A DNA stretch of 64,000 nucleotides, from positions 4,355,001 through 4,419,000 of the forward strand of contig NZ_CP047135.1 of assembly GCF_009832905.1 (NCBI RefSeq), written 5' to 3'. Shown here piece by piece: positions 9,268 to 21,326 of this stretch. This stretch comes from Stenotrophomonas sp. 364. GTDB taxonomy: Bacteria > Pseudomonadota > Gammaproteobacteria > Xanthomonadales > Xanthomonadaceae. A program made the translations under genes and the position numbers. Below the pieces are notes generated by a model. That model had not been told where the DNA came from. It ran no database searches and was given only the letters and a program-made list of their open reading frames with translations. Position 1 is the stretch's first letter. Each line of letters begins with the position of its first letter.

Positions 9268-12200
9268 TCAGGCGACCGGTTCGGCGTCCTGCTGGCGGCT
9301 GCGTTCGGGCAGCTTCAGTCGCTTGGCTTCTTCGTCGTACTCGATCAGCAGGACGCCGGAGTCGTGGCGGCCGCTGATTTCGACGAAGCAGGCGCCGCCG
9401 ATGAACGGCTCCAGCGTCATCACCGACTTCAGCGGCGTGGCCACCACCATCTGGAAGCCGAAGTTCTCAAAGATGTTCATCGCCAGCGCGGTGAACTCGT
9501 TGTCGGCCTTGTCGAATGCTTCGTCCAGCACCACCGCAGCGTAGCTGGGCAGTTGGCTTTCCGCACCGCCCAGCTGGTAGCGCAGCGCCGCGGCCAGGCA
9601 GGTGGTGGCCAGCTTCTGACGCTGGCCACCGGACTTGCCGGCGCCACTGCGGTAGATCTCCACCTGCTGCCGGGTCGCCGCATCCAGCTCGACGCCGATG
9701 AACTCCACATGCAGGCGCACGTCGAGCACGTTCTCGCGCCAGCGGCGGTCTTCGCCTTCCTGCGAGCCCAACCGCTTGACCAGCTCACGCAACACGGCGA
9801 ACTGCGCCTCGGCCAGCTCGCGTTCTTCGGTCTGGTGGTGCGACAGCACCTCGCGCAGCTGCTGGTGGAACTCCAGCACCTCCGGCAGGCGTCGGTCGCT
9901 GAGCTCGATGGTGAGCAGGGTGCCGCGGTTGAACGGCACCTGCTCCAGCGAGGCGTTGACTTCGTCCAGGCGCTGGCCGATCGACTTGCGGGCCTCGGCG
10001 CTGTGCCGCTGCAGGGCCAGCAGGTTGTTCTTGCTCTGGTTCTGCAGCAGGTCGAAGAAGCGCTCCTCGTGCTGCGGCAGGCCATCGCGCTCCAGGCGCT
10101 GCAAGCGGGCCAGGAAATCCTCGGCCGAGGCAACCGACGCAGTGAAATCACCGGATTCTTCCGGCCATGCCTGGGCGAAGCGCCGGAAGCAGGCCACCAG
10201 CTGCGTCTCGACGCGGTGCACGTCGTGCTGCGAGGCAGCCAGGCTTTCGTTGATGCCCTTGCTGATCTCGCGCATGTGCGCTTCCAGCGTTTCCAGGCTC
10301 AGCCCACCCAGTGCATCGAGACGACGCTGCAGCCCGGCTTCCTGGGTGGCGCCGAGCGCCGGCAGTACCAGAGCGCGGCTGCGCTGGCGCTGGGCGTCGA
10401 GCTTGTCGCGTTCGCGCGCGTGCTGGGCAAGCTCGACGCGGGTGTCTTCGTAGGTACGGCGTGCCTGCGCGATGTCCGCGCGGGCCTGGTCGATCTGCTG
10501 GGCCAGGCGGGCCAGGTCGGCGTTGCCGTCCTTCAGTTCGCGCAGCGAGGCGGCAATGTCGTCCAGGCGCTGGGCTGCCGTTGCGACGTCCACTTCTTCC
10601 CACACGAAGTTGACCAGCTGGTTGCAGGCCAGGCGGCGGTCGTTGTCGCGGTCGCGCTGGCTGCGCAGCCGGACAACGTCTTCGTCGCAGGCGGCGATGC
10701 GTTGCGCCAGTTCCTGCGCTTCCTTGCGGAACAGCGCCAGCTTTTCGGTGTTGCTGAAGCCGAGCAGCCAACGGCGACGGTCGCTGATGGAATTGCGGTC
10801 GTCCTTTTCGAAGCGGTCGCCCGGATGCTTGACCTGGCCTTCGCGGGAAATGCCGCGGTCGACATCGCGCAGCTGCTTGGCATCGACGCACTCGTAGTCG
10901 TAGCGCTTGCCCAGCTCGCGGCGCAGCCACGGTTCAAACACGCTGTCGCGGAACTCCAGCTTGTGCAGCAACGAACGCGCGGAGGGCTCGCGGGCGATGG
11001 CATCGTCGTTGCGGCGCACGCGGTAGTAGGTCAACCGCATGCCAAGGTGGGTGCGATTCACCCACGCGTTGACTTCGTTGTAGTGCTTGTCTTCCACCAG
11101 CAGCGACTGCGCGAAGCCGAACAGCACGCGTTCGATCGCGCCCTGCCACGCGCCGTCTTCCTGGCGGACCTGGATCAGTTCGCCCACGAACGGCAACGCC
11201 GCTTCGGGCACGCCGGTTTCTTCGGCCAGACGGCTGCGCAGCTTCTGCAGCGGCGCGGGAATGCTCGACGGGTTGCGCTCCATCGCCTCCAGCTCGGCAC
11301 GGACATCGCCGAAACGGCGGGTGTCGTCCTGCTTGCCGGCCAGGCGTTCGGTGATGGCATCGTCCAGCGCAGCCGCGGCCTGCTGGCGATTGTCCAGCTC
11401 GCCTTGGGCGCGGGCGATCAGCTGGGCGAAGCCGTGCGCATCGTCGGGCACCGTCTCCTGCAGCTTGCCGGCGGCCTGCTGGGCCTGGTCATGCTTGGCC
11501 TGGCGGCGGTCGCGTTCGGCCTGGGCACGGCCTTGTTCGCGCTCCAGCTCTTCGATGCGCTCGCCGCCCTGTTGCCGCCGCTGCAGTTCCAACCCGGCCA
11601 GGTGTTCTTCGTGGTTGGCCAGGGTCTGGCGGCGCTGGGTTTCTTCGCCGAGCAGCCCGCGGTGGCGCACGTCGATGTCGTGCAGGCGCTTTTCCAGCAG
11701 CTGCTGCAGGCGCGATTCGCGGAAGCTGTCCAGGCCGAGCTTCAGGGTTTCCTCGTCGGCCCGCTGCAGGTTCATCGCCTTCAGCTCGGCGTGCAGCGCA
11801 CGCGCGGGCAGCAGCGTTTCCACCTGGCGGCGGGCGGTGACCACGGAGGTGTGCGCGCCATCGAGTTCGGCGAAGTCGCTGACCAGCCGTTCGGAGGCGT
11901 CGAACGTCTTGGGCGTGTCCAGCATGAAGTCGCGCAGGAAGACGTTGAGGTCGCCCAGGTTCTTGGCCGACTGCGTCTTGTGCAGCAGGCGCAGCGCCAT
12001 TTCATTGTCGATGCCCAGCAGGTGCCGGAAGCGTTCGGCGTAGCCGACGAAGCTGTCGAAGTGGTGCACGTCGCCCAGGCGCTGCTTGAGCTTGCGCAGG
12101 TCCAGGTCGAAGCCGCCCAGATCCTTGGCGATGTCGAACGGCCGCTCGGCAATCAGGTAGTGCTTGCGCACGTCGGCGGCGGCCGCGCCGTTGCCGGCGA

Positions 12201-12639
12201 TCCAGAACAGGCGCACCAGGCTGACCACGCGGCCATCGCCGGCGCGGTATTCCAGCACCAGCGCGGTCCAGGTGGCGCCCTTGCGCAGGTACTGGGTGGC
12301 GATTTCACCGGTACCCCGATCCTGCTGGTCGGCCCAGGCGCCGCGCACGTAGGACACCAGGTTGCGGTCGCGACCACTGCGTTCGGCTTCGCGTGCGGCG
12401 GCGTTGAAGTCGACGATCGACGGCGGCACCAGCATGGCCGACATCGCATCGAGCAGGGTCGACTTGCCCGAGCCCGACCGGCCCACGAACAGGAAGCCGC
12501 GCTCGGCAATCGGCACTTCGGTCAGGCCGTTGAAGGTGCCCCAGTTGTGCACCTGCAGGCGGCGCATGCGGAACTGCTGCAGCCGCGGATCGGGCAGCCC
12601 GTCATTGAACAGGGCGGGGGTGTGCTTGGAAATGGCCAT
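9268..12639 (-). CDS. jetC: SMC-like ATPase JetC / MksB-type (Wadjet type I-like)
   Basis: A 1123-residue SMC-like ATPase. The N-terminus has the family signature RLQVHNWGTFNGL and Walker A GRSGSGKST at 53-61. The middle is long coiled coil rich in E, R, Q and L with a hinge-like region around 480-600. The C-terminal head has the ABC signature SGGQRQ near 1003 and Walker B VVLDEAFD near 1036-1043, so the ATPase site looks complete. The length fits JetC (about 1100) and is shorter than E. coli MukB. JetC forms a DNA-extruding complex with JetA and JetB. It follows jetB by 18 bp and ends the operon; no jetD gene follows. Confidence 0.9.
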   Translation of the reverse strand: MAISKHTPALFNDGLPDPRLQQFRMRRLQVHNWGTFNGLTEVPIAERGFLFVGRSGSGKSTLLDAMSAMLVPPSIVDFNAAAREAERSGRDRNLVSYVRGAWADQQDRGTGEIATQYLRKGATWTALVLEYRAGDGRVVSLVRLFWIAGNGAAAADVRKHYLIAERPFDIAKDLGGFDLDLRKLKQRLGDVHHFDSFVGYAERFRHLLGIDNEMALRLLHKTQSAKNLGDLNVFLRDFMLDTPKTFDASERLVSDFAELDGAHTSVVTARRQVETLLPARALHAELKAMNLQRADEETLKLGLDSFRESRLQQLLEKRLHDIDVRHRGLLGEETQRRQTLANHEEHLAGLELQRRQQGGERIEELEREQGRAQAERDRRQAKHDQAQQAAGKLQETVPDDAHGFAQLIARAQGELDNRQQAAAALDDAITERLAGKQDDTRRFGDVRAELEAMERNPSSIPAPLQKLRSRLAEETGVPEAALPFVGELIQVRQEDGAWQGAIERVLFGFAQSLLVEDKHYNEVNAWVNRTHLGMRLTYYRVRRNDDAIAREPSARSLLHKLEFRDSVFEPWLRRELGKRYDYECVDAKQLRDVDRGISREGQVKHPGDRFEKDDRNSISDRRRWLLGFSNTEKLALFRKEAQELAQRIAACDEDVVRLRSQRDRDNDRRLACNQLVNFVWEEVDVATAAQRLDDIAASLRELKDGNADLARLAQQIDQARADIAQARRTYEDTRVELAQHARERDKLDAQRQRSRALVLPALGATQEAGLQRRLDALGGLSLETLEAHMREISKGINESLAASQHDVHRVETQLVACFRRFAQAWPEESGDFTASVASAEDFLARLQRLERDGLPQHEERFFDLLQNQSKNNLLALQRHSAEARKSIGQRLDEVNASLEQVPFNRGTLLTIELSDRRLPEVLEFHQQLREVLSHHQTEERELAEAQFAVLRELVKRLGSQEGEDRRWRENVLDVRLHVEFIGVELDAATRQQVEIYRSGAGKSGGQRQKLATTCLAAALRYQLGGAESQLPSYAAVVLDEAFDKADNEFTALAMNIFENFGFQMVVATPLKSVMTLEPFIGGACFVEISGRHDSGVLLIEYDEEAKRLKLPERSRQQDAEPVA

Positions 12640-12657
12640 GCGTTATCGGTGGTCCGT

Positions 12658-15512
<2,855 letters not shown>

Positions 15513-15635
15513 TACATACAGCACCCGAAGGGGGGCGAGCATCGTACCCGACAGAGCCCTCGGGCGTCCCACGCCGCCGGCCCGGGACGTGCCCCGACGG
15601 GCCCGGCGTTGGGCCGCGGTTGGGGCGGGGGTATT

Positions 15636-15664
15636 GATAGGATGGAAATTAGTAGTATCCTATC
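15636..15664. promoter_or_regulatory. Likely MarR operator (perfect 8-bp inverted repeat)
   Basis: GATAGGAT (15636-15643) and ATCCTATC (15657-15664) form a perfect inverted repeat with a 13-bp spacer, ending 8 bp before the marR ATG. The segment is markedly AT-rich for this genome. Position and symmetry are typical of an autoregulated MarR-family promoter, so the regulator probably binds here and controls itself and the efflux genes downstream (inference). Confidence 0.7.
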
Positions 15665-15672
15665 GATCTGCC

Positions 15673-16128
15673 ATGAAACGTACCCTCGACGAACGTACCC
15701 AGCTGCAGATGCAGCTCAGCTCCGGCCTGCTTTACGCAGGGCGGCAATGGCAGCGCCTGGCCGACCAGGCCCTGGGCAGCTATGGCATTTCCGCGGCGTG
15801 CACCATGCCGCTGCTGATGATCGGGCGCGCCGGCGGCGGTATCCGCCAGGTGACCCTGGCCCAGCAGCTGGGCATGGAAGGCCCGTCCCTGGTGCGCCTG
15901 CTGGACAAGCTTTCGGCCAGCGACCTGGTCCGCCGCGAGTGCGATGCCAGCGACCGCCGCGCCAACCTGCTGTGGCTCACCGACAAGGGCGAGGCTCTGG
16001 TGAGCCAGCTGGAGACCCAGCTGATCGGGCTGCGCCAGGACGTGTTCGGCGAACTGTCCGTGGACGAACTGCGCACCGTGCTGAAGCTCTGGCAGCTGCT
16101 GGCCGATGCGGCCGACCGCGTGACGTAA
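15673..16128 (+). CDS. MarR-family transcriptional regulator of the efflux operon
   Basis: A 151-residue winged-helix regulator. The recognition region is VTLAQQLGMEGPSLVRLLDKL and the wing contains RRECDASDRRANLLWLTDKG, both standard for MarR proteins, which release DNA on binding small phenolic or other ligands. The ATG at 15673 lies just past a perfect palindrome likely to be its own operator. It heads a run of co-directional genes for a FUSC-type efflux system, so it is probably the local repressor. Confidence 0.92.
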   Translation: MKRTLDERTQLQMQLSSGLLYAGRQWQRLADQALGSYGISAACTMPLLMIGRAGGGIRQVTLAQQLGMEGPSLVRLLDKLSASDLVRRECDASDRRANLLWLTDKGEALVSQLETQLIGLRQDVFGELSVDELRTVLKLWQLLADAADRVT

Positions 16129-16145
16129 GCGTTGCCCCGTTGTAC

Positions 16146-16174
16146 CGCCCGGTGTCGTGCCGCGACGCCGGGCG
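16146..16174 (+). terminator. Hairpin between marR and the DUF1656 gene
   Basis: Arms CGCCCGGTGTCG (16146-16157) and CGACGCCGGGCG (16163-16174) pair over 12 bp with one G-T wobble and a 5-base loop, followed by a C/T-rich run. It may partly terminate marR transcription, or separate regulator and pump expression levels. Confidence 0.45.
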
Positions 16175-16211
16175 TCCCCCTTTCCGCTCCCCCAGTGAAC
16201 CCTTTGCCTCG

Positions 16212-16421
16212 ATGTACGGTGAATTCAGTCTCTATGGTGTGTTCGTCCCGACCCTGCTCGGGCTGATGCTGCTGGCCTACCTGCTCAAGAGCGGGTTGCG
16301 CCTGGTCCTGCAGCGCACCGGCGCCTACCGCCACATCTGGCACCCCGCCCTGTTCAACCTGGCCGTGTACGTGATCGTGCTCGGCGGGTTGTTTTCCCTG
16401 ATGCGTTGGATGCAATCGTGA
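16212..16421 (+). CDS. DUF1656 small membrane protein (AaeX-like)
   Basis: A 69-residue protein with two predicted membrane helices (VFVPTLLGLMLLAYLL and LFNLAVYVIVLGGLFSLM). DUF1656 proteins such as E. coli AaeX are regularly found just before a HlyD-type adaptor and a FUSC pump, and the same order is seen here. Its exact role in the pump is not established. The stop overlaps the next start (GTGA). Confidence 0.85.
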   Translation: MYGEFSLYGVFVPTLLGLMLLAYLLKSGLRLVLQRTGAYRHIWHPALFNLAVYVIVLGGLFSLMRWMQS

Positions 16422-17326
16422 ACAAGATCCTCAAGCAGACATTCCCGGTCCTGTTGACCATCGTGGCGGTGCTCGTCGCCGTGCTGGTGCTGCGCCACCT
16501 GTGGGCGTACTACATGGACGAACCGTGGACGCGCGATGCGCACGTCAGCGCCGACGTGGTGCAGGTGGCACCGGACGTGTCCGGGCTGGTGGAGGCGGTG
16601 AAGGTGACCGACAACCAGCCGGTGAAGCGTGGCGAGGTGCTGTTCGTGGTGGACCGGGCCCGCTACCAGATCGCGCTGGAGCAGGCCCAGGCCGCACTCG
16701 GTGAACGCCGCGCCACGCTGGAGCAGCTGCGCCGCGAGATCGCCCGCGACCGCAGCCTGTCCGACCTGGTCGCCGCCGAGGATGCCGAAGTGCGCCGGGC
16801 CAAGCTGCAGGCCGCGCAGGCTTCGATGGGTACCGCGCAGGCCGCCGTGGACCTGGCCCGGCTCAACCTGGCCCGCACCGAGGTGCGCAGCCCCAGCGAT
16901 GGCCACGTCAACGACCGCACCGTGCGCGCCGGCGACTACGTGACGGCCGGGCGCCCGGTGATCGCGGTGCTCGACACCGGCTCGTTCCGGGTCGATGGCT
17001 ACTTCGAGGAAACCCGCCTGCGCGGCGTGCATGCCGGGCAGAAGGTGGACATCCGCCTGATGGGCGAGGCGCAGCCGCTGCAGGGCCACGTGCAGAGCAT
17101 TGCCGCCGGCATCGAGGACCGCTACCGCAGCGAGGGCAGCAGCCTGCTGCCCAACGTGACCCCGGCCTTCGACTGGGTGCGGCTGGCCCAGCGCATCCCG
17201 GTGCGCATCCATATCGACCACATCCCGGCCGGCGTGTCCTTGATTGCGGGGCGCACCGCCACCGTCACCATCCAGCCCGATGCGGCCCAGCCGGCGCCGG
17301 CACGACCGGCACAGGCGGCGTTGTGA
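16418..17326 (+). CDS. HlyD-family periplasmic adaptor of FUSC efflux system (AaeA-like)
   Basis: A 302-residue membrane fusion protein: one N-terminal membrane helix (residues about 8-28), a biotinyl-lipoyl-like half motif (VAPDVSGLVEAVKVTDNQPVK), a short coiled coil (about 80-145), the matching second half (ARTEVRSPSDGHVNDRTVRAGDYV) and a beta-barrel region. It should link the inner-membrane FUSC pump to the outer-membrane channel. The GTG at 16418 overlaps the upstream stop; an alternative TTG 12 bp upstream is less likely. The last four bases overlap the next gene (GTGA). Confidence 0.9.
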   Translation: MNKILKQTFPVLLTIVAVLVAVLVLRHLWAYYMDEPWTRDAHVSADVVQVAPDVSGLVEAVKVTDNQPVKRGEVLFVVDRARYQIALEQAQAALGERRATLEQLRREIARDRSLSDLVAAEDAEVRRAKLQAAQASMGTAQAAVDLARLNLARTEVRSPSDGHVNDRTVRAGDYVTAGRPVIAVLDTGSFRVDGYFEETRLRGVHAGQKVDIRLMGEAQPLQGHVQSIAAGIEDRYRSEGSSLLPNVTPAFDWVRLAQRIPVRIHIDHIPAGVSLIAGRTATVTIQPDAAQPAPARPAQAAL

Positions 17327-18780
17327 GCCGCCCTGCCCTGCACCGCATCGCACTGGGGCTGGCGCTGACCACGCTGGCGGCGTGCACGACCGTGGGCCCG
17401 GACTACGTCGTGCCCGCAGGCGCGGCGTTCCAGCGGCCGGAAGCGAATGCCGCCTTCATCGACACCGGCAACCCACAGGTGGCCGCCGGCGCCGAGCTGC
17501 CCGCGCGCTGGTGGGAGCTTTACCAGGACGATACCCTCAACGCACTGGTGCAACAGGCGCTGCGTGACAACGTGGAACTGAAGGTGGCCGATGCCAACCT
17601 GCGCCGCGCCGCCGCCGTGTACGAGCAGGCGCTGGATGCCGGTGGCTTCGAGTACGAGGCCGAGGCCGGGGTGAGCCGCGCGCAGCTGTCGGCCGAGTCG
17701 TTCCTGCTCGAACACGAGCTGCCGCCGATCAACCTGGCCGACGGCAAGTTCGCGGTGTCCTACCAGTTCGATCTGTTCGGCAAGCTCAAGCGCGCCTCCG
17801 AGGCCGCGCATGCGGACGAACAGAGCGTGGCCGCCGCGCTCGATCTGGCCCGCGTCTCGCTGGTGGCCCAGGTGGCCGGCAGCTACGTGGAGATCTGCCA
17901 CGCCAACCATGAGCTGCACGTGGCCGAGCACTCGCTGCAGCTGCAGCAGCGCAGCCGCGAGGTGACCCAGCGGCTGATCAACGCCGGCCGTGGCACGCCG
18001 CCGGAGCTGGCCCGCGCCAACGCCCAGGTGGCCATGCTGCAGGCTGCGCTGCCGCCGCTGCATGCGCACCGCCAGGCCGCCGAATACCAGCTGGCCGCCC
18101 TGCTCGGCCGCACGCCGGGGCAGCTGCCCGACGGCGTGGCCGACTGCAGCCAGGCCCCGACCCTGGCCCAGCCGCTTCCGGTGGGCGATGGCCGCGCGCT
18201 GCTGGCGCGCCGCCCCGACGTGCGCCAGGCCGAACGTCGGCTGGCCGCGGCCACCGCGCGCATCGGCGTGGCCACCGCCGAGCTGTACCCGGACATCCGC
18301 CTGGGTGCCTCGGCCGGCGCGGCCGGCCTGCTCGAAGATTTCGGCCAGCCGCTGACCCAGCAATGGTCGATTGGCCCGCTGATCTCCTGGACGCTGCCGT
18401 CCTCGGGCACGCATGCGCGCATCCACGCTACCGAGGCCGGGGCCGACGCGGCGCTGGCCGAGTTCGACCACGCCGTGCTGCAGGCGCTGCGCGAAACCCA
18501 GACCGCGCTGAGCCGCTATGCGCAGGACCTGCAGCGATTGCAGTCGCTGCAGCTGGCCCAGCAGCAGGCCGCGCTGGCGGCCAGCCAGAACCGCCGCCTG
18601 TACCAGGGCGGGCGCACCCCGTACCTGTCCAGCCTGGACGCCGACCGCACGCTGGTGTCGGCCGATGCCACCCTGGCCGACGCGCAGGCGCAGGTATCAC
18701 GCGACCAGATCCAGCTGTTCCTGGCGCTCGGCGGCGGCTGGAATGCCGACGCCGTGGCCCCGCGCACGGCCACGAGGTAA
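17323..18780 (+). CDS. Outer-membrane efflux lipoprotein, NodT/OprM family
   Basis: A 485-residue outer-membrane factor. The N-terminus is a lipoprotein signal with lipobox LAAC (Cys at about 24), then VGPDYVVP, a common start of mature NodT-type channels. Two repeated halves are visible, each with long coiled-coil segments, including LARRPDVRQAERRLAAATARIGVATAELYP in the second half. The GTG start overlaps the adaptor stop codon. It provides the TolC-like exit duct for the adaptor and FUSC pump encoded on either side. Confidence 0.92.
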   Translation: MSRPALHRIALGLALTTLAACTTVGPDYVVPAGAAFQRPEANAAFIDTGNPQVAAGAELPARWWELYQDDTLNALVQQALRDNVELKVADANLRRAAAVYEQALDAGGFEYEAEAGVSRAQLSAESFLLEHELPPINLADGKFAVSYQFDLFGKLKRASEAAHADEQSVAAALDLARVSLVAQVAGSYVEICHANHELHVAEHSLQLQQRSREVTQRLINAGRGTPPELARANAQVAMLQAALPPLHAHRQAAEYQLAALLGRTPGQLPDGVADCSQAPTLAQPLPVGDGRALLARRPDVRQAERRLAAATARIGVATAELYPDIRLGASAGAAGLLEDFGQPLTQQWSIGPLISWTLPSSGTHARIHATEAGADAALAEFDHAVLQALRETQTALSRYAQDLQRLQSLQLAQQQAALAASQNRRLYQGGRTPYLSSLDADRTLVSADATLADAQAQVSRDQIQLFLALGGGWNADAVAPRTATR

Positions 18781-18784
18781 CCCC

Positions 18785-20833
18785 ATGTTGCTGCTGGACC
18801 GCCAGGCGTGGCTGTTTTCGGTCAAGACCTTCCTGGCCGCGCTGGCCGCGCTGTACATCGGCCTGGCCGGCAACCTGTCGCGCCCGTACTGGGCGATGGC
18901 CACCGTGTACATCGTGACCCAGCCGATGCTCGGCCCCACCCGCGCCAAGGGTGTGTACCGCATCCTGGGCACGATCATCGCCGGGGCGGCGACGCTGTGG
19001 ATGCTGCCCCACCTGGTGGAAACCCCGTTCCTGCTCAGCGCGGCGATGTCGCTGTGGCTGTCGGCCTGCCTGTTCATCGCCCTGCTCAACCGCGGCCCGC
19101 GCGGCTATGCGTTCCTGCTGGCCGGGTACACCACCGCGTTCATCGGCTTCCCCGCGGTGACCGCGCCGGACACCATCTTCGATACGGTGGTGGCACGCAG
19201 CGAGGAGATCATCCTGGGCACGGTGGTGGCGGTGCTGTTCGCCTCGCTGTTCTTCCCGACCTCGGTGCAGCCGATGCTGCGCGCGCGGATCGGCAACTGG
19301 ATGGGCGATGCGGCGCAGTGGTGCCGGCAGATCCTGCTGCGTGGCCAGGCGCACGTCCCGCGCAACCGGCTGGCGGCCGACCTGGTGCAGTTCGAGGCAC
19401 TGATCGAATTCCTGCGCCGCGACGACCCGCGCCATGCCGGGGCGGCGGTGTCGATGCAGCGGCTGCGCGAACGCATGCTGCTGATGCTGCCTGTGCTGTC
19501 CTCCATTGCCGACCGGCTCGGCGCGCTGCGCGCCGGCGGGCGCGCGCTGCCGCCCGGGCTGGAGCCGCTGGTGGCCGACATCGCCACATGGCTGGACACG
19601 CCCGGCCGTTCCACGGCCAGTGAATATGCCGCGCTGCGCGCGCGCATCCTGGCGCTGAAGCCGGCCGTGGATGGCGAGCTGGACCACCTGCTGCTGGTCA
19701 CCCTGCTGCTGCGCTTGGAAGAGCTGGTGGACCTGTGGCAGGACTGCACCACCCTGCAGGCGGCGATCGAGGACGGCGATGCCCCGCGCGATACCGCCCA
19801 CTACCGGATCCGCACCACGCGCAGCGCCGATGCCCGCCACGTGGATTACGGCATGGCGCTGTTCTCGGCCGCCAGCGCCGGGGTGGCCCTGATGACCTAC
19901 TGCGCACTGTGGATCACGCTCGGTTGGGAAGGCGGTGGCAACGGCGCGATGATGGCCGCGGTGGCGGCCGCGTTCTTCGCCGCGCAGGACGATCCGGCGC
20001 CGAGCATGCTGTCCTTCCTGCTGTGGGCCATCGTGGCCAGCCTGGTGGCCGGCGTGTACCTGTTCGGCGTGTTCCCCGCCGTGCACGATTTTGGCAGCCT
20101 GGCGCTGGTGCTGGCGGTGGTGTTCCTGCCGGTGGGGCTGCTGCTGCACACGCCGAAGAACGCGTTGATCGGGCTGCCGCTGATGGTCAACCTGGTGGCA
20201 CTGCTCAACGTGCAGAACACCTACAACGCCAACATCCAGAGCTTCATCAATTCCTCGGTGGCGATGTTCATCGGGATTGGCTTTGCGGTGGTGATGACCC
20301 GGCTGTTCCGCTCGGTGGGCGCCGAATGGACTGCGCGCCGGCTGGTCCGCCAGGGCTGGACCACGCTGGCCGACGCCGCGCAGGGCCGTGGCCAGCAGGA
20401 CCGCCAGCAGTTCGCCGCGCGCATGCTGGACCTGCTGGGCCTACTGGCGCCGCGGCTGGCGGCCACCCCCGAAGGCAGCGACATCGCCTCGGTGGACATG
20501 CTTACCGAAGCGCGGATCGGGCTGAACATCCTGCAGCTGCGTCGCGCCCGGCACGGGCTGCCGCCGACCAGCGTGGAGGCAATCGAGGCGATCCTGGATG
20601 AAGTGGCCGCGCACTACCGCGCGCAGGTTGCCCAGCGCCGGCCGCTGCCGGCCCCCGCCGGGTTGCAGGCCAAGCTGGAGGCCTCGCTGCGGCGGGTGCA
20701 GACCGTAGACGCCGGCAAGGCCCGCGATGAAGCGCTGATGGGCGTGATGGGGCTGCGTTTTGCGCTGTTCCCGGACGCACCGGTGGTGGACAGCCCTGCT
20801 GCTCTCTCGCCCAGCCTGCCCGCGCCGCGCTGA
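18785..20833 (+). CDS. FUSC-family inner-membrane efflux pump (AaeB-like)
   Basis: A 682-residue protein with two blocks of about five to six membrane helices (residues about 15-165 and 355-500) separated by cytoplasmic domains, the layout of AaeB/FUSC pumps. Family motifs include SRPYWAMATVYIVTQPMLGPTRAKGVYRI near residue 35. The ATG at 18785 was chosen because the longer open frame runs backwards through the outer-membrane factor gene. Relatives export p-hydroxybenzoate and related aromatic acids or, in other bacteria, fusaric acid; the actual substrate is not known. Confidence 0.9.
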   Translation: MLLLDRQAWLFSVKTFLAALAALYIGLAGNLSRPYWAMATVYIVTQPMLGPTRAKGVYRILGTIIAGAATLWMLPHLVETPFLLSAAMSLWLSACLFIALLNRGPRGYAFLLAGYTTAFIGFPAVTAPDTIFDTVVARSEEIILGTVVAVLFASLFFPTSVQPMLRARIGNWMGDAAQWCRQILLRGQAHVPRNRLAADLVQFEALIEFLRRDDPRHAGAAVSMQRLRERMLLMLPVLSSIADRLGALRAGGRALPPGLEPLVADIATWLDTPGRSTASEYAALRARILALKPAVDGELDHLLLVTLLLRLEELVDLWQDCTTLQAAIEDGDAPRDTAHYRIRTTRSADARHVDYGMALFSAASAGVALMTYCALWITLGWEGGGNGAMMAAVAAAFFAAQDDPAPSMLSFLLWAIVASLVAGVYLFGVFPAVHDFGSLALVLAVVFLPVGLLLHTPKNALIGLPLMVNLVALLNVQNTYNANIQSFINSSVAMFIGIGFAVVMTRLFRSVGAEWTARRLVRQGWTTLADAAQGRGQQDRQQFAARMLDLLGLLAPRLAATPEGSDIASVDMLTEARIGLNILQLRRARHGLPPTSVEAIEAILDEVAAHYRAQVAQRRPLPAPAGLQAKLEASLRRVQTVDAGKARDEALMGVMGLRFALFPDAPVVDSPAALSPSLPAPR

Positions 20834-20917
20834 ACCGGCCGGGTGCGGGCCCGCCAGCCCGCGCCGATCAACGCTATCCTGACCCCTGCATTTCTGCATG
20901 GAACAAGGTGATCCTGG

Positions 20918-21313
20918 ATGAGTTACGACCTGATGGTGTTCGACCCGGCCGTGGCCCCGCGCGATGCGGCGGCCTTCCTGGAGTGGTACGACGCGCAGAC
21001 CGAGTGGAGCGAGGAACACGACTACAACGATCCGGCCGTGTCGGTGCCGGCGCTGCAGGCGTGGTTCGCCGAGATGGTGGAGCACTTCCCGCCGATGAAC
21101 GGCCCGCTGGCCGATGACGAAGATGACCGTCCCGAAGTGACCGACTACAGCGTCGGCAAGCACGTGGTCTACGCCGCATTCGCCCATTCGGTGGCCGAGA
21201 CCGCCCATGGCCTGGTGCAGGTGCTGGCCAACAAGCACCAGCTCGGCTTCTTCGATGTCAGCGGCGACGGCGCCATCGTGTTCCCCGATGGCACCGTGGT
21301 AGTTCCCGAGTAG
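20918..21313 (+). CDS. Conserved protein of unknown function (131 aa, acidic)
   Basis: A 131-residue acidic soluble protein starting MSYDLMVFDP with a ribosome-binding-like AAGGTGAT a few bases upstream. It has no signal peptide or membrane helix. I do not recognise a named domain. The pattern (a short N-terminal beta strand, then DAAAFLEWYDAQTEW and a C-terminal GFFDVSGDGAIVFPDG) resembles small uncharacterised proteins sometimes seen near immunity genes, but no toxin gene is adjacent. It converges on recD with 13 bp between the stop codons. Confidence 0.7.
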   Translation: MSYDLMVFDPAVAPRDAAAFLEWYDAQTEWSEEHDYNDPAVSVPALQAWFAEMVEHFPPMNGPLADDEDDRPEVTDYSVGKHVVYAAFAHSVAETAHGLVQVLANKHQLGFFDVSGDGAIVFPDGTVVVPE

Positions 21314-21326
21314 GCCCGGCGCGGCG

